From Gigaspora rosea (taxonomy: Eukaryota > Glomeromycota > Glomeromycetes > Diversisporales > Gigasporaceae), in assembly GCA_003550325.1 (NCBI GenBank), contig QKWP01000115.1, forward strand, positions 201,563 through 265,562: DNA of 64,000 bases, given 5' to 3'. Position 1 is the first letter of the stretch. Every line of letters starts with the position of its first letter. The notes beneath the pieces are model-generated. The model made no database searches. It was not told the origin of the DNA and saw nothing but the letters and a program-made list of their open reading frames with translations. Below, piece after piece: positions 11,559 through 23,148 of this stretch. The position numbers and the translations under genes were made by a program.

Positions 11559-12202
11559 TCCCTTAGATTGTAACACAGGCAAATTTGCCTGCGTATTTTA
11601 AAATTTTTAATAAAATTTTAAATATTGATTTTAGCCATATCTTTTCTAAGTAAAAAATATTCTTTAAGTTTTGTTTTAGTAACTTTGTTATAAAATTTTT
11701 TTAAAATCATTAGAAAACTTTAATATAATAAATGTTTAAAGTTCTTGTATTGGCATTTTTACTATTAAAATTTTTCTTTAGATTTTTTCAAATTTTATAT
11801 GTTCCCGTCTATAAAAAAAATCTTTACTTCTAATACAAGTCTTAATTTTTACAAGTAAATCATTAAAGTTGCAATAATGAAAGTTGTCATCCTTTATATA
11901 AACTACAATATTGTCTTAAGAACTATAGTTCTAAAACTAAAACTAAATAAGATCGCAGAAAAATTGTAATAAAATTTTTTAAAAAAATTTTTTCTTAAAA
12001 TTATCTATTTTCAGCTTATATGTAACTATAATTTATTTTCTTATAATATAAAAACTAATTTTGCAAAAAAGTAATTCTTATTTTCAAATATAATTGTACA
12101 AAGTTTTATTTAATTATTTTAGTATTTTAAAAAAGTAAATCAGAGCTAAAAAAGTGCAAAAACGCAGGCAAATTTGCCTGTGTTCTACTACAATCTAAGG
12201 GA
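11559..12202 (+). mobile_element. TA-flanked MITE with CAGGCAAATTTGCCTG palindromes (copy 1)
   Basis: The termini TCCCTTAGATTGTA are inverted and flanked by TA (11557-11558, 12203-12204), as in Tc1/mariner insertions. Each subterminal region carries the perfect 16-bp palindrome CAGGCAAATTTGCCTG. It is 644 bp, non-coding, and matched over its length by an inverted copy at 61550-62191. Confidence 0.8.
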
Positions 12203-12276
12203 TACAAAATTATTTGTAATAACTTACTCAGCATAATAAATTATATTGAACTTTAATCTTACTATGTAATCAATTA

Positions 12277-12392
12277 CCGTATTTGCATATAATAGCAGAC
12301 CAGAGCATTATTTAGAGCCTTGGTCCAAATTAAGCTTAATTTAGGCAAAAATTTGTAATTTCACCCCTGTGCATTATTATGTGCAAATACAG
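12277..12392. mobile_element. Short TA-flanked MITE
   Basis: The left end CCGTATTTGCATATAATA and the complement of the right end (CTGTATTTGCACATAATAAT) are inverted repeats flanked by TA (12275-12276, 12393-12394). It is 116 bp and abuts the next element with about 12 bp between. Confidence 0.65.
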
Positions 12393-12405
12393 TATATTTA
12401 AAATA

Positions 12406-13021
12406 TGGGCTGGTGCAGAAAAATTTGTACCTCAAAAATTTCATAATTTTGATACTAAGGAAAATTTTTATATTCTTGATTAATTATTAAAAATTTTTTA
12501 ATATCAAATAAAATAGGTTTTAATCTAACTTATTATATTATTTTTATTGTTTTAACATTGTTTTATTTTATTAATAATTAAGCATGTACAATTCACTGTA
12601 TTTGAAAAAAAAGAAATTTTTTTTAAAAAACATATTTTAAATAATTTTGCAACCAATATGCAGTTGTATGTGCTTGTACTATTCAAGTGCATTAATGTGC
12701 ATATGATAAAGATATGGTTAAAATTTGAACAAAACTGAATTACTGGTTGTGAAAAAATTAACTTTTAAAGTGAAATAATTTGATATTTTTATTATATACG
12801 CATATATATAAATTACTATAGTAAATTATATAGTAAATGTTTTTAAAAAAGTTACTATTAATAAATTTTTTTATTTTATCAACAAAATAATCAAAATAAT
12901 TTTATGTTTTATTAATCTGGTAACCTAATAAGTATATTAAATTAAAAAAATTAAAAATTAATTTGTACAAAAAATATTTTAATCAGAGCTATTTGAGGTA
13001 CAAATTTTTTGCACTGGCCCA
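12406..13021 (+). mobile_element. TA-flanked MITE with TTTGTACCTCAAA termini (intact copy)
   Basis: The left end TGGGCTGGTGCAGAAAAATT and the complement of the right end (TGGGCCAGTGCAAAAAATTT) both continue into GTACCTCAAA. TA flanks at 12404-12405 and 13022-13023. This uninterrupted copy is the reference showing that the two halves at 49496-49692 and 57967-58778 belong to one element. Confidence 0.8.
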
Positions 13022-13839
13022 TATGTATATTGCAGATTAAAATAAAATGTGCATTTCTTTTAACCTTCTAAAACAAACTTATACTCACTTAATATAAGCT
13101 CTACACTAAAGTTAACCTTTAACATTAAACCCTAACCCTAAAAAATGCACTCAAAAAATATTTTTTTTGATGGCTTGTCAATTTTTTTATATTATACATA
13201 TTTCTTTTAATCTGATTCATTTTAATCCATCACAATTATTATATTTTGAATACATCTATGTGCATTATTTTTGAATAAAGCATAAATTTCCAACCCTGAA
13301 TTATAAATCTGTTAATATATTGTAAAGGGTGTGCATTATTTTGGGCACCCATGGGCATTATTTCGAAACTAAGCATAAAGAATCAATTTTAAAATAATGC
13401 CTATTTGAGTTTTTACGGTATAATTAATTATTGGTACTTACACGAATTATGAATTAAAATTTATTTATACAAATAGAAAGGTAATAAGAACATGAGATAA
13501 TACAGATAGGCACTATCTAAGACTAATTGTCATATTGTATAGGTCATTTCAGAATGTGAATATTTGTATCCAGTAGAAAATATTATTATATGGTTACAAT
13601 AAATTATTCAGATAATCGGGTAAATTAAAAATACTCGAGTAGAAAGTTTTTTGGTAGGGAAATCTCTAGTGCAAATTACGAAATATTTTGAATTACTGAT
13701 TAGAAAACAAAACGAGGTAGTTATCAATTGAGATTGAATTATTAAATTTGATTAGGCATGTAATGAAAAGTAATCTAAAAATAGATTGATGTCAAAAAAA
13801 CAAAGTTCAGAAAATTTAGTTCGTATATTATCTGCTATA
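13022..13839. other. AT-rich DNA with repeated gcattatt motif
   Basis: 13020-13430 contains three diverged copies of a tgtgcattattttg...aagcataaa motif and ends in tttttacggta, like a TA-flanked MITE terminus. A telomere-like AAACCCTAACCCTAA lies at 13127-13141. No gene was recognised in 13430-13839. Confidence 0.45.
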
Positions 13840-13841
13840 TA

Positions 13842-14608
13842 CTGTATGTTTCCGAAAATAAGCTACATCCTAAAATAAGCTACCCCCAGTTTTGATTCAA
13901 AAACGTCAAAATGCCTTTGACCTGAAAATAAGCTACCCCTTTGTTGCACCTAAAGATAATTAGCAATATTTTTAGTTCTGAAAATAAGCTACCCCCACGA
14001 TCGATGAAAATTCCTACATAGTAAAATCTAAATTTTACTAAGCAAATCGATTAAAGTCGCATAAGTAACCTTGTTCAGCAGATCAAAATATGCATACTGA
14101 AAATTTCATAAAAATCGGAGAACTTTTTATTATTAGACTTATAATTTTTACGTTCAACGGTTTTTTTTGTAAAAAAAACTGTTGAACGTAAAAATTAAAA
14201 GTCAAATAATAAAAAGTTCTCCGATTTTTATGAAATTTTCAGGGTATGCGTATTTTGATCTGCTGAACAAGGTTACTTATGCGACTTTAATCGATTTGCT
14301 TAGTAAAATTTAGACTTTACTATGTAGCGATTATAATCGTTGGATCAAAAATTGCTTTTTAAGTTACCCCCGATTTTTTCTGCATATTTATTTATTGTTT
14401 ATAACATATTTATTTATTGTCTACAGCATATTTTACAGCATATTTATTTATTTATTTTACTTGTTAGAGTTTTGTATTCGAAAATAAGCTACCCCTTTGT
14501 TGTGCTTTAAATTACTTAAAATAGTAAATAAACCGAAAATAAGCTACCCACGGTTTTTTTTTGTTAAAAATCGGCAAAAAAAGGTAGCTTATTTTCGGAA
14601 ACATACGG
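13842..14608 (+). mobile_element. Foldback MITE of the TA-flanked AAAATAAGCTAC family (copy 2, best preserved)
   Basis: The ends CTGTATGTTTCCGAAAATAA and the complement CCGTATGTTTCCGAAAATAA form long inverted repeats, flanked by TA. Short AAAATAAGCTACCCC motifs repeat inside. The centre (about 14015-14335) is a near-perfect palindrome with arms of about 150 bp around 14170. It is non-coding. TA flanks and CCGTA-type ends fit the Tc1/mariner-pogo superfamily (inference). Confidence 0.85.
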
Positions 14609-14610
14609 TA

Positions 14611-15835
14611 ATGTAAACATTTTGGAAACGATGTACACTTTGTTTATACATTATAATAGGCAATCCGGATGTCAAAGTAACACCCAAATCATATGAACAA
14701 ATAAAGGGGCTGTGTTTACCCTCTTCTGACGATTCCCGAAACAATTTTTTTTTATCTTCTACAGGGTAAAAAAAAAAAACTGCATGACCATTAGCTAATA
14801 AAAATGAAGGGTTTATCCTCCTATTAAGCTGCACGATAAATGGGCCCCAAAGTTATTTATTTTTTAAGATTATGTGTATTTTAATAGTGATTCCTTAAAT
14901 CCGCGTATATGCATAGATTATTATCAAAGGAAGTATTTTCTACGACCATTTATGGGAGAAGTCTAAATGCGGAGCAGCTTCTTATAATATATTTTATCGA
15001 ATTAACTTTAGGGTTAGGGTCATCTTAGGTTAGGGTTAGACAGGTTTTAGATTGTAATATATAAGCAAAATAGCCTTCCCGACATTTTTTAATATAAGAT
15101 TTTCTGGCCTGCGTTAGCATATCATCTGGCCCGCATTAACAAATAATCCGGCCTGCTTTAACATAAGTGGGCCAATTCCTAATTAGTATTTGATGTATTT
15201 ACATAAAAATATTAAATCTTTTATTTATTTTCGTTCCACATATATATGTGCGTACATAGATAATGTGCAAACTGTACGTTGAAATGAATTTTTTAAATTT
15301 TCATGATTAATAAAGTGGCAATCTAGACTTTTAATTTCTTGCACGAATAATGCACCAAGAATATTGTGTACCATATGGGAGAAAATCTCCAATTTCAGTA
15401 TTATTTAATATGAATGATAAGGTTAAATAAAATTCGAGCCAATCAGTTATGTAATTCAGAAATTATAAGCTGATTAAGAATTTCTTATGAGTCGCTTATG
15501 AATTTTTGTATGTATATAACCTGGTTATAAATTTTTGTACGTATGTACAGTACCTGATCACTTATAAATTTTAGCACATTTATACCTGATTATGCACCTG
15601 ATTACTTATAAATTTTTATACGCTTATGATTGATCGCTTTGTTACCATTATAATTTTTAAATATATATTTATATAATAATATTTTAAAAATTGATAAAAT
15701 TAAGGCAAATCTGAATTGATGAATTTAATAATTATAAGATTAAAAGTAGGTAAAATCTATATAAGCATTTTTATTTGTAATAAATGTAGTTATATTTATA
15801 AGAAATGATTATTATTTAACGAGAAATTACATTCC
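14611..15835. other. Intergenic DNA with small tandem repeats
   Basis: No gene was recognised. Present are telomere-like TTAGGGTTAGGG and GGTTAGGGTTAG (15008-15044), three copies of a 22-bp unit with core TCTGGCCTGCGTTAGCATA (15105-15170), and four to five diverged copies of a CCTGATTACTTATAAATTTT unit (15470-15640). Confidence 0.55.
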
Positions 15836-15955
15836 TAGTGATGATATATATATTATATTTATTAATCGTGAAAAATTTAGAAACTCTACTCGATCCCGCG
15901 AATCCTGCGAATCCCGCGCGGGATTTTTGAAAAAATCTGGATTTGCCCATCACTA
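15836..15955. mobile_element. Short MITE with TAGTGATG ends and CCCGCGCGGG core
   Basis: It starts TAGTGATG and ends CATCACTA. Near the right end it has the GC-only palindrome CCCGCGCGGG and several GCGAATCC units, which stand out in this AT-rich DNA. A relative lies at 23531-23710. Confidence 0.5.
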
Positions 15956-16666
15956 CCTAGGTAGGTTTAGACTGCCGTTTTTTTGTATTTTTCAAGGTTT
16001 TCGCTTCTCTTTCTTGTTCGACCCCATTTATGGTATTTCACATGCACATACTTGTATCAATTACTAATTTCTGTTCAAAATATATATTTTTTTTGGAAAT
16101 GAATATCAAGCATGGCAAATGATTTTCTATAAGGAAGATTTCTAAATTTATCATATGATGTGTTAGCGGCCCCAAATTTTCATTATTGATTATCTTAATC
16201 CAGTCAAGACATTCTATACAAGCATGCAAGCTTCTTTTATGCTAACGGTCAGAGAGCTTCATTATTCTATACAATTAGTATAAAATTAACATAAAAATTG
16301 TTCTAGATACATAAAATATATGAATAATTATAAAGACGTTCTGAAATATATTATTTAGATACTCCAAGTTCGTTAAGTGGTTTTATTTTACATTTTATGG
16401 CATAAAATCTTTTTAAAATTTATAGTAAAACCAAATTATAACCAAAAAATAGATGATGCTTAAAAACATAAATAATGAATAAGTGAAGAAAAAAGACTAA
16501 AAGAAATCCTACAAATACATAGCTAATACACATTTAATTAAAAATTACAGTATAAAACAAAAAAGGAAGAAAGAAAGTTGTTATAAATGTTCTATGTACT
16601 GTATATAGTCGCTTAAAGGGTTTAATTTGCAATGTCGTGAGAAATAGTAAAAAAAAAGTTTTTTTT
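15956..16666. other. Downstream region of the nitrate transporter
   Basis: No feature was recognised. A 63-codon minus-strand frame at 16038-16229 has no recognisable content. AT-rich sequence with A and T runs directly follows the transporter stop and probably contains its 3' UTR. Confidence 0.5.
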
Positions 16667-18172
16667 TTACTTTAATCTTTTTATTGGTATTATCTTTTCG
16701 CCTGAAACTTTCAGAAGGAAAGTGGTCAATGAGAGAACGGTAACTATTATTCCAGTTACCAAGAATCCTTCTGGGATTGAAGATCTAAAATGTGCGAATA
16801 TTGAATTAAACATCAAACCGCCAAGAGTACCACCTGTTCCTATTAATCCTGCAATAGTACCATATATTGGGGGGTCTATATATGGTGCTATGCTGTATGT
16901 TGTACCACAACCTGCCTATAATTATATTGAATTAACGTTAATAAGAAATTCGATGAAAATTGCACGTGATTATACATGATTATATATAAAAAAAATTACC
17001 TGAGTGAAGAAACTAAAGAAGATCATAACAACAATAGCTGAAGTCAAACTATTAATCGAAAATCGGAAAATTATTAAGAAAATGCCCTCAAGTAATAGGA
17101 CACTAACTTGAGACAATAGACGGCCACGTATTCCAAATTTTTTGTTTGCATAATCAGACACTATTCCACCGGTAGCTCGAGAGAAAAGATTCATAAGACC
17201 GAAAACTGCACCAATAAAATTACCACTTGTATTTGCAAGGCCAAATTGAGTAATAAAAAAGGTACCAATAACATTATCAATGGCCAATTCAACACCAAAA
17301 GTACAAGCATATTGCATCATCATGATTAAGACATATGGATTGGAAAATGCTCTTGATAATTCAGTAAATTTTCCTTTTTTTGTAGATTCAAATTGTTCAG
17401 AATTTTCAACATAAGCATCTATTTTCATTTTATCACTAGCTTCGAGAACTTCTTTAACTTCAACATTTTCTAAACTTTTCTTTTGTTTAAGCCAATCACC
17501 AGCTGGACAGTCATCAGCAAGAAATATATTCATTAATCCAGCGATTATGCAAAGTCCAGCTGGAATTATCATAGCGAGACGCCATGAAATATTGGTATCA
17601 TTAACACTTGAATTTATAGCATTAAATACTAAAGGCATTAATATATATGCAAAACCACCCCCTAAATTTCCCCAACCACCGGCAAAAGCATTAGCAGATC
17701 CAACAACATTTTTTTCATACATTTGAGTAGTATAAAATTGACAAGGAACAAAACATGCACCAAGAACACCAATGAAAAAACGAATGGCATAAAGACCATC
17801 AGCATTATGAATAAGAGAAGCAAGAGCAACAGGTATAGAACCAGCTAAAAGGAAAGTAGCCATTACACGTCTTGGACCAATAACATCACAAAGTAAACCA
17901 GCAGTAACAAGAAAAATAACATTAGCAGATACAGCAAGTATATCACTAGTTGCTATTTCACTGTTTAAATTCAAATCAGATTTTATATAAGGTTTTAAAG
18001 GTGCTATGGAATACCAACTAGTAAAAGCAATCATAAAAGAAAACCATGCGACATGAAATGTTCGCCCATGAGGTTTAGAAAAATTTAGTATATGAAGACA
18101 TTTGGCCTTGGTTCTCCTATCATTTTCATCAACAGTAGGTGGAGGTGAAGTTTTTAGTTTAACATCAATCAT
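16667..18172 (-). CDS. Nitrate transporter, NRT2/NNP family of the major facilitator superfamily
   Basis: This is a plasma-membrane proton-coupled nitrate importer by homology to fungal CrnA/NrtA and plant NRT2. There are two exons: 18172-17000 (391 codons) and 16915-16667 (82 codons plus TAA), joined by an 84-bp intron (16999-16916, GTAATT...ATAG). Together they encode 473 aa, a normal length. Exon 1 begins a 12-helix MFS fold: the first helix has HVAWFSFMIAF (40-50), the loop after helix 2 has the MFS motif GLLCDVIGPRRV (92-103), helix 4 has FFIGVLGACFVPCQF (132-146), and helix 5 carries the first nitrate signature AGGWGNLGG (164-172). A charged cytoplasmic loop spans about 222-285. Exon 2 opens with AGCGTTYSIAPYID and carries the second glycine-rich signature GLIGTGGTLGG. 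No stop or frameshift is seen. It diverges from the broken nitrite reductase. Confidence 0.9.
16916..16999 (-). other. Intron of the nitrate transporter
   Basis: Donor GTAATT and acceptor ATTATAG on the minus strand. Removing the 84 bp joins FSFFTQ to AGCGTTYSIAP in phase 0, restoring an uninterrupted helix. Confidence 0.85.
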
Positions 18173-19955
18173 TTTAATATAATTTTATCGTAATTAGATC
18201 TTTAAAAAAAAGGTGGAATATATGACTTTTTTTTGAACAGTCAAAAAAAATTGAGCAGGATTGAGGGGGTAAGGTTATTCATGCAATACCCGAGGTTCTT
18301 TTTAAATTTGTTTTTTTGATGCAAAATCATGTAATAAAATGAATAGGCTTGCCAAAAAAGGGTATCAATGTTGATACCGGAAAACGTTAAGATAGTTCAG
18401 CAGTATTAGATAAGATTGAAAAAAATTTTTTTTTTCTGTCAGTTGCATTAAGTTGCATTATCCAGTAAGTTATTCCTTCTTTAAGTTTAACATTACACAA
18501 TTTTATTATAAAACTTTCGAATTTGGTTACAATTTCGGGTGATTTTGGAATTAATATTGTAAATTTAGTACATACATACGTACGTACTGTACATACGAAC
18601 AAACTATTATCAATTATCTTGTCTCGTTTGATTGATCAGTCTAATTGGATCTTTTCTTTTTCTAAAATACCTTTTTGAAACATATTAAAAATTTCAGCCA
18701 GATTCGCGCAATTAATAATTGTGATCACAGATCGGCCAAAATGACTCTTTAATCGTGATCACTTGAATTTTATTTTTTTTTTGTTTTTGTTATGATTCAA
18801 GAAATTTTTTAATGATAATAAACTTTGTTTTTTATTTCTGCTCATATATCAAAAGTTTGCAATTATTTATTTACAGCATTTTTTAATAGAATCATAGAAA
18901 CTCTAAAATCGAGAAAAAAAAAAAATTATAAAAAAAATTTTTTTTTAGGTTTGTCTTTTTGGTCTGTTTTATTCTGTTTTTAGTATTTTTTTTTCTATCC
19001 TCCAGTTATTATAGGACGATAAACCGCAAAAACTTTTTATTTACGCGTGCATGTGCCGTATTACAAAATAGCTTATCTCATGCAGACTGATTAACCAAAA
19101 ACAGATGGTCTAAAATTGGAAAGCTTTAAATTAGTTATCTATAACTATAATTGATAGATATTAGGTCATCAGAATATCACAAGTGAAACAGACAATGCAA
19201 ACATGCAAATAATTGGCGCACTTTAAAAAACCGGAAATTGTTATCTTTCAAAAATGATAAGCAAAATAAACAAATTTATATACTAAATTTGGGTGTCATA
19301 CGATTGGTTACTACGTAAAAAAGAATCTGAGACTGTTTTTTGACTGTTACACTAAATTTTCGAGAAATCTTGGAATTTTAAATTTCCTTTTAATTTTTAT
19401 CATTTGTTGTCATTTATTGTTTTATTATCTTATCGCTTCTACTTAAAATTTTTATCATTTATTATCATGTATTGTTTTATTATCTTATCTCTTCTACTTA
19501 AAATCTTTATTGTTTTATTATCTTATCGCTTCTACTTAAAATCTTTATTATCATTTATTGTTTTATTATCTTATCGCTTCTACTTAAAATCTTTATTATC
19601 ATTTATTGTTTTATTATCTTATCGCTTCTACTTAAAATCTGAAAATTACAATCTATCTTAATATACTAATCTTTTATCTTATCAGAGGGCGGTCCTTTAA
19701 GATAACTCAATTGATTTAATTAATTGATCCAATGATTGAAATCCTTTAATAGTCAACTAAAGATACTTGCGGTTAGATTATGCATAATCGTTCATTCATG
19801 ACGTAATTTTCAACTGAAAATTATAAATTGAAAATTTTAATCTTTCTTTCCAATTTATACGTTTACAAAAACATAAAAAACAAATGTAAATTATTCCCCT
19901 TTTACTAAAAATCTTATAAAATTTTTTCCTTTGATTTTTTTTGAAGTCGTAAATC
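18173..19955. promoter_or_regulatory. Divergent intergenic promoter of the nitrate locus
   Basis: This 1.78-kb region lies between the two divergent start codons (transporter ATG at 18172 on minus, reductase ATG at 19956 on plus). It has a GATA-site minisatellite (19394-19683, separate entry), other GATA motifs (for example AGATAAG at 18409 and TTAAGATAACT near 19698), and an exact 18-nt hairpin GGTATCAATGTTGATACC (18361-18378). Another short dyad pairs the two GTGATCAC motifs near 18720 and 18760. In ascomycetes such intergenic regions bind AreA/NIT2 GATA factors and NirA. Binding here is inference. Confidence 0.6.
19394..19640. repeat. Minisatellite of paired GATA sites
   Basis: There are five tandem units of about 38-55 bp, with differences mainly in the first half. 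The shared part is ATTGTTTTATTATCTTATC followed by a cttctacttaaaat tail. Each unit holds TTATCTTATC (GATAAGATAA on the minus strand) at 19425, 19480, 19518, 19566 and 19614; a sixth stands alone at 19674-19683. The array sits 270-560 bp upstream of the reductase start. Paired GATA motifs are the preferred targets of fungal nitrogen GATA factors (established knowledge). A regulatory role is inferred. Confidence 0.8.
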
Positions 19956-20956
19956 ATGCCACCAAACGATATGACAATTTTATCTGTCCAAGATACTAAA
20001 CTAACTGTCGTGGTTGTTGGACTTGGCATGGTTGGTTTATATTTTATAGAAAAATTATTACAATTTGATGTAAGAAAACAATACAAGATTGAAACTTTTG
20101 TGAAGAACCAATAGGTAACACTGCATATCTAATCTTTTATTCTTTAAAAATAGTAGATGTATCTGGTCTTTAATTACTACTGTATTAATCTGTTTTAAAA
20201 AATGTTTATTATTTTATAGTTGCCTATAATAGAGTTGGTCTAACACAATACTTTACCCATCGTTCTGAAGAAGATCAAGAAAATGTGTTCATTCTTCTAA
20301 AGGTCTTATCGTTCCTTATGATTATTGTATGATTGCAACTGGTTCTTATGCTTGGTTACCTCCACTTCCAAATGTGGATAAACCTAGTGTATTTGTGTAC
20401 CGTACCATCGACGATTTAAATGATATCTTATCAGTTATAGTAAAACTGCTAAACGTGCCGCCGTAATCGGTGGTGGTTTGCTTGGTCTTGAAGCTGCTAA
20501 AGCTTTATATGATTTGGGTTTGGAAATAACTATTTGTGAACGAAATCCTTTACTTATTTCTAGACAATTAGACAAAAAAGGTGGAAAAATTTTATTACGT
20601 GAAATCGAAAAATTAGAAATTAAAGATTCTTTAAGTTTAGTAGCTTTACATGCTGGTATGGTTTTATGGTCTGGTTTCTCCTGATTATGATATGGCTGAA
20701 GTCGTTGCTTATAATTTGACCTCTGATGGTCTAAAAAGAAAATTTATGGATAGTGGTCTCTCATGTAAAACTTAAAACTTCTTGGCGTTCATGTTGCTAG
20801 TTTTGGTGATTATTTTGCTGGTGATGAAGTGGCAATGTCTTTAGTTTGTAAGGATCCGTTTGGTTCAATTTATAAAAAGTATTTGTTTTCGAAAGATGGT
20901 AAACATCTTATGGGTGGAATAATGGTCGGTGATACTAATGATTTTGCAAAACTTTA

Positions 20957-21542
20957 TAGGGATGTTACGATGTTACGGTCCGTCCTGGTCTGGTCTCGGT
21001 TCAAAAGACCGGGTCCGAGCAGCGGACCACAAACCGGTCCATGGACCGGTACTAATTTAGTCCGGTTCAAGGACCGGTCTACCTACAGCCAATAGGATTG
21101 GAGAGCTTTGACTATCGTAACACACGAATTGAGATTTCGAATGAACTATATTATTATATAATGTTATTTTTTATATAAATAAAAATGTAAAAGTATAATT
21201 ACTTGTAATAAAAAGATAATCGTAAAGCAGAAACGGACATAGAAATTATTCTGTTTTGTTTTTCAGGAACCAGTAAATTTTTTAACCTTAATTCACTTTT
21301 TAGCAATTAAAGATTATACACGAAAACCAATTCCAGTAAATCGGTTTCGACTGAAGAATGTGCTTGCTTAGAACAAGTTTGATTTAGCCTCAATCGCATA
21401 GTTATGTATTTAAAGTAATGCATAAAATATATATTATGGACGGACCGATCTGGACAGGTCCAAATTTATGGACCGTGGACCGCTTAGACCAGTTCAAAAG
21501 ACTGGTTCAGACCGCGGTCCTTGCCGGACCGTAACATCCCTA
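20957..21542. mobile_element. hAT-type MITE inside the nitrite reductase
   Basis: It is bounded by TAGGGATGTTACG and its complement at the right (CGTAACATCCCTA). The ends are rich in ACCGGTCC/GGACCG motifs that can fold back. The flanks actttat / acttatt suggest an imperfect 7-8 bp target duplication. It is 586 bp and non-coding. It splits the reductase between AKL and SKKQLIMAPGELILG. Confidence 0.75.
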
Positions 21543-23148
21543 CTTATTCAAAAAAACAGTTAATAATGGCTCCTGGTGAACTTATCCTTGGTGTTAAATC
21601 TGGTCAAGTTCCGGGTGCTGATGATTTACCCGATATAGCTCAGATTTGGTAAGAATTTATCTTTTTGGATTTTTAATAATTTATTTATCTTTTTTGATTT
21701 TTAATAATATTTATATATATTTATTTTATTTTATTAGTTCTTGTAATAATGTATCTAAAGGCCAAGTTCGAGCTGTTGTTCGAACTAAAATTATCGATCA
21801 CTTGATGAAGTTAAATCATGCACCTAAAGCTGGTACAGATTGTGGTCCTTTAGTGACCGAAATTTTTCAAGCAGAATGAAATCTTTAGGTCATAAAATTA
21901 TTCAAAATATGTGTCCTCATTTTGAATATACTCGTGTTGAAGTATTTCAACTTGTTAAAATTAAAAAATTGAAAACTTTTAAGGAAATTCTTGAGACTAT
22001 AGGTAAAAAAGGTTCTCATGGTTGTGAAATTAGTAGACCTGCAATAGGTTCTATTTTAGCCAATTTGTGGAACAATCCAATTTTGGATCATTCCAGTCTT
22101 CAAGATACTAATGATCGTTTTCTTGGAAATATGATCAATCGCGGATAAATATGGTTTATATACAAAAATTACTGGTGGTCAACGTGTTGACCTTTTTGGA
22201 GCTGCAAAACAAGATTACCTGAAATTTGGGAAGAACTTGTAGAACGCTGGTTTTGAGTCAGGTCACGCCTATGGAAAATCTGTTAGAACTGTCAAATCTT
22301 GTGTAGGTTCCACTTGGTGTCGATATGAAATTGGTGATACTGTTGGTTTTGCAATTAGAATTGAAGAACGTTACAGAGGTGTTAGATCTCCTCATAAATT
22401 AAAAGGTGGTGTATCCGGTTGTATTAGAGAATGCGTAGAGGCACAAGGAAAAGATTTCGGTCTCATTGCTACTGACAAAGGTTATGCATTTATGTTGTGG
22501 AAATGGTGGTTCAAAACCAAAACATTAGCAAAAGATGTTCCAGAATTATGTATTAAATATTTAGATCGTTTCATAATGTACTATATCCATACTGCTGATA
22601 ATTGACGCGTACAGCAAGATGGCTTGAAAAAATGGATGATGGTATTGATTAGTTATTATTAGTGACTATTTAGGAATATGTAAAGATTTAGAAGAAGATA
22701 TATCGCGTCTTATTAACACGTATCAATGTGAATGGGCAGGGGTAGTTAAAGATCCTATTAAACGAGCTCAATTCAAGCAATTTCTTAATACTCAAGATAC
22801 TCAAGTTGCTATTGAAAAATTACTGAACGTGGACAAAGACGTCCTGCAGATTGGCCAAAAGAATTCTCTGATATTTCAGAAATACCTACTGAACAATCTA
22901 GTCAAAAATCTTGGGTAAAATTGCCCCCAATAGATTCTTTCCCTGACGATTCTGGTCAAGTTATAAAATATTCTGATACACAAATCGCCATATTTAATAT
23001 TGATGAACGCAAACATTGGTATGCAACTCAGAATATGTGCCCGCACAAGTGAGCTTTTGTATTGTCCCAAGGGTTTATTGGCGATTATGAAAATGGAACT
23101 CTTCGTGTTAGTTGTCCTATGCATAAGAAAATTTGCCTTAGAAAGTGG

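Noticed and set aside
16722-16979. 85-codon plus-strand frame over the transporter 3' part
   Set aside because: It is antisense to exon 2 and the intron of the nitrate transporter, whose spliced reading matches the family.
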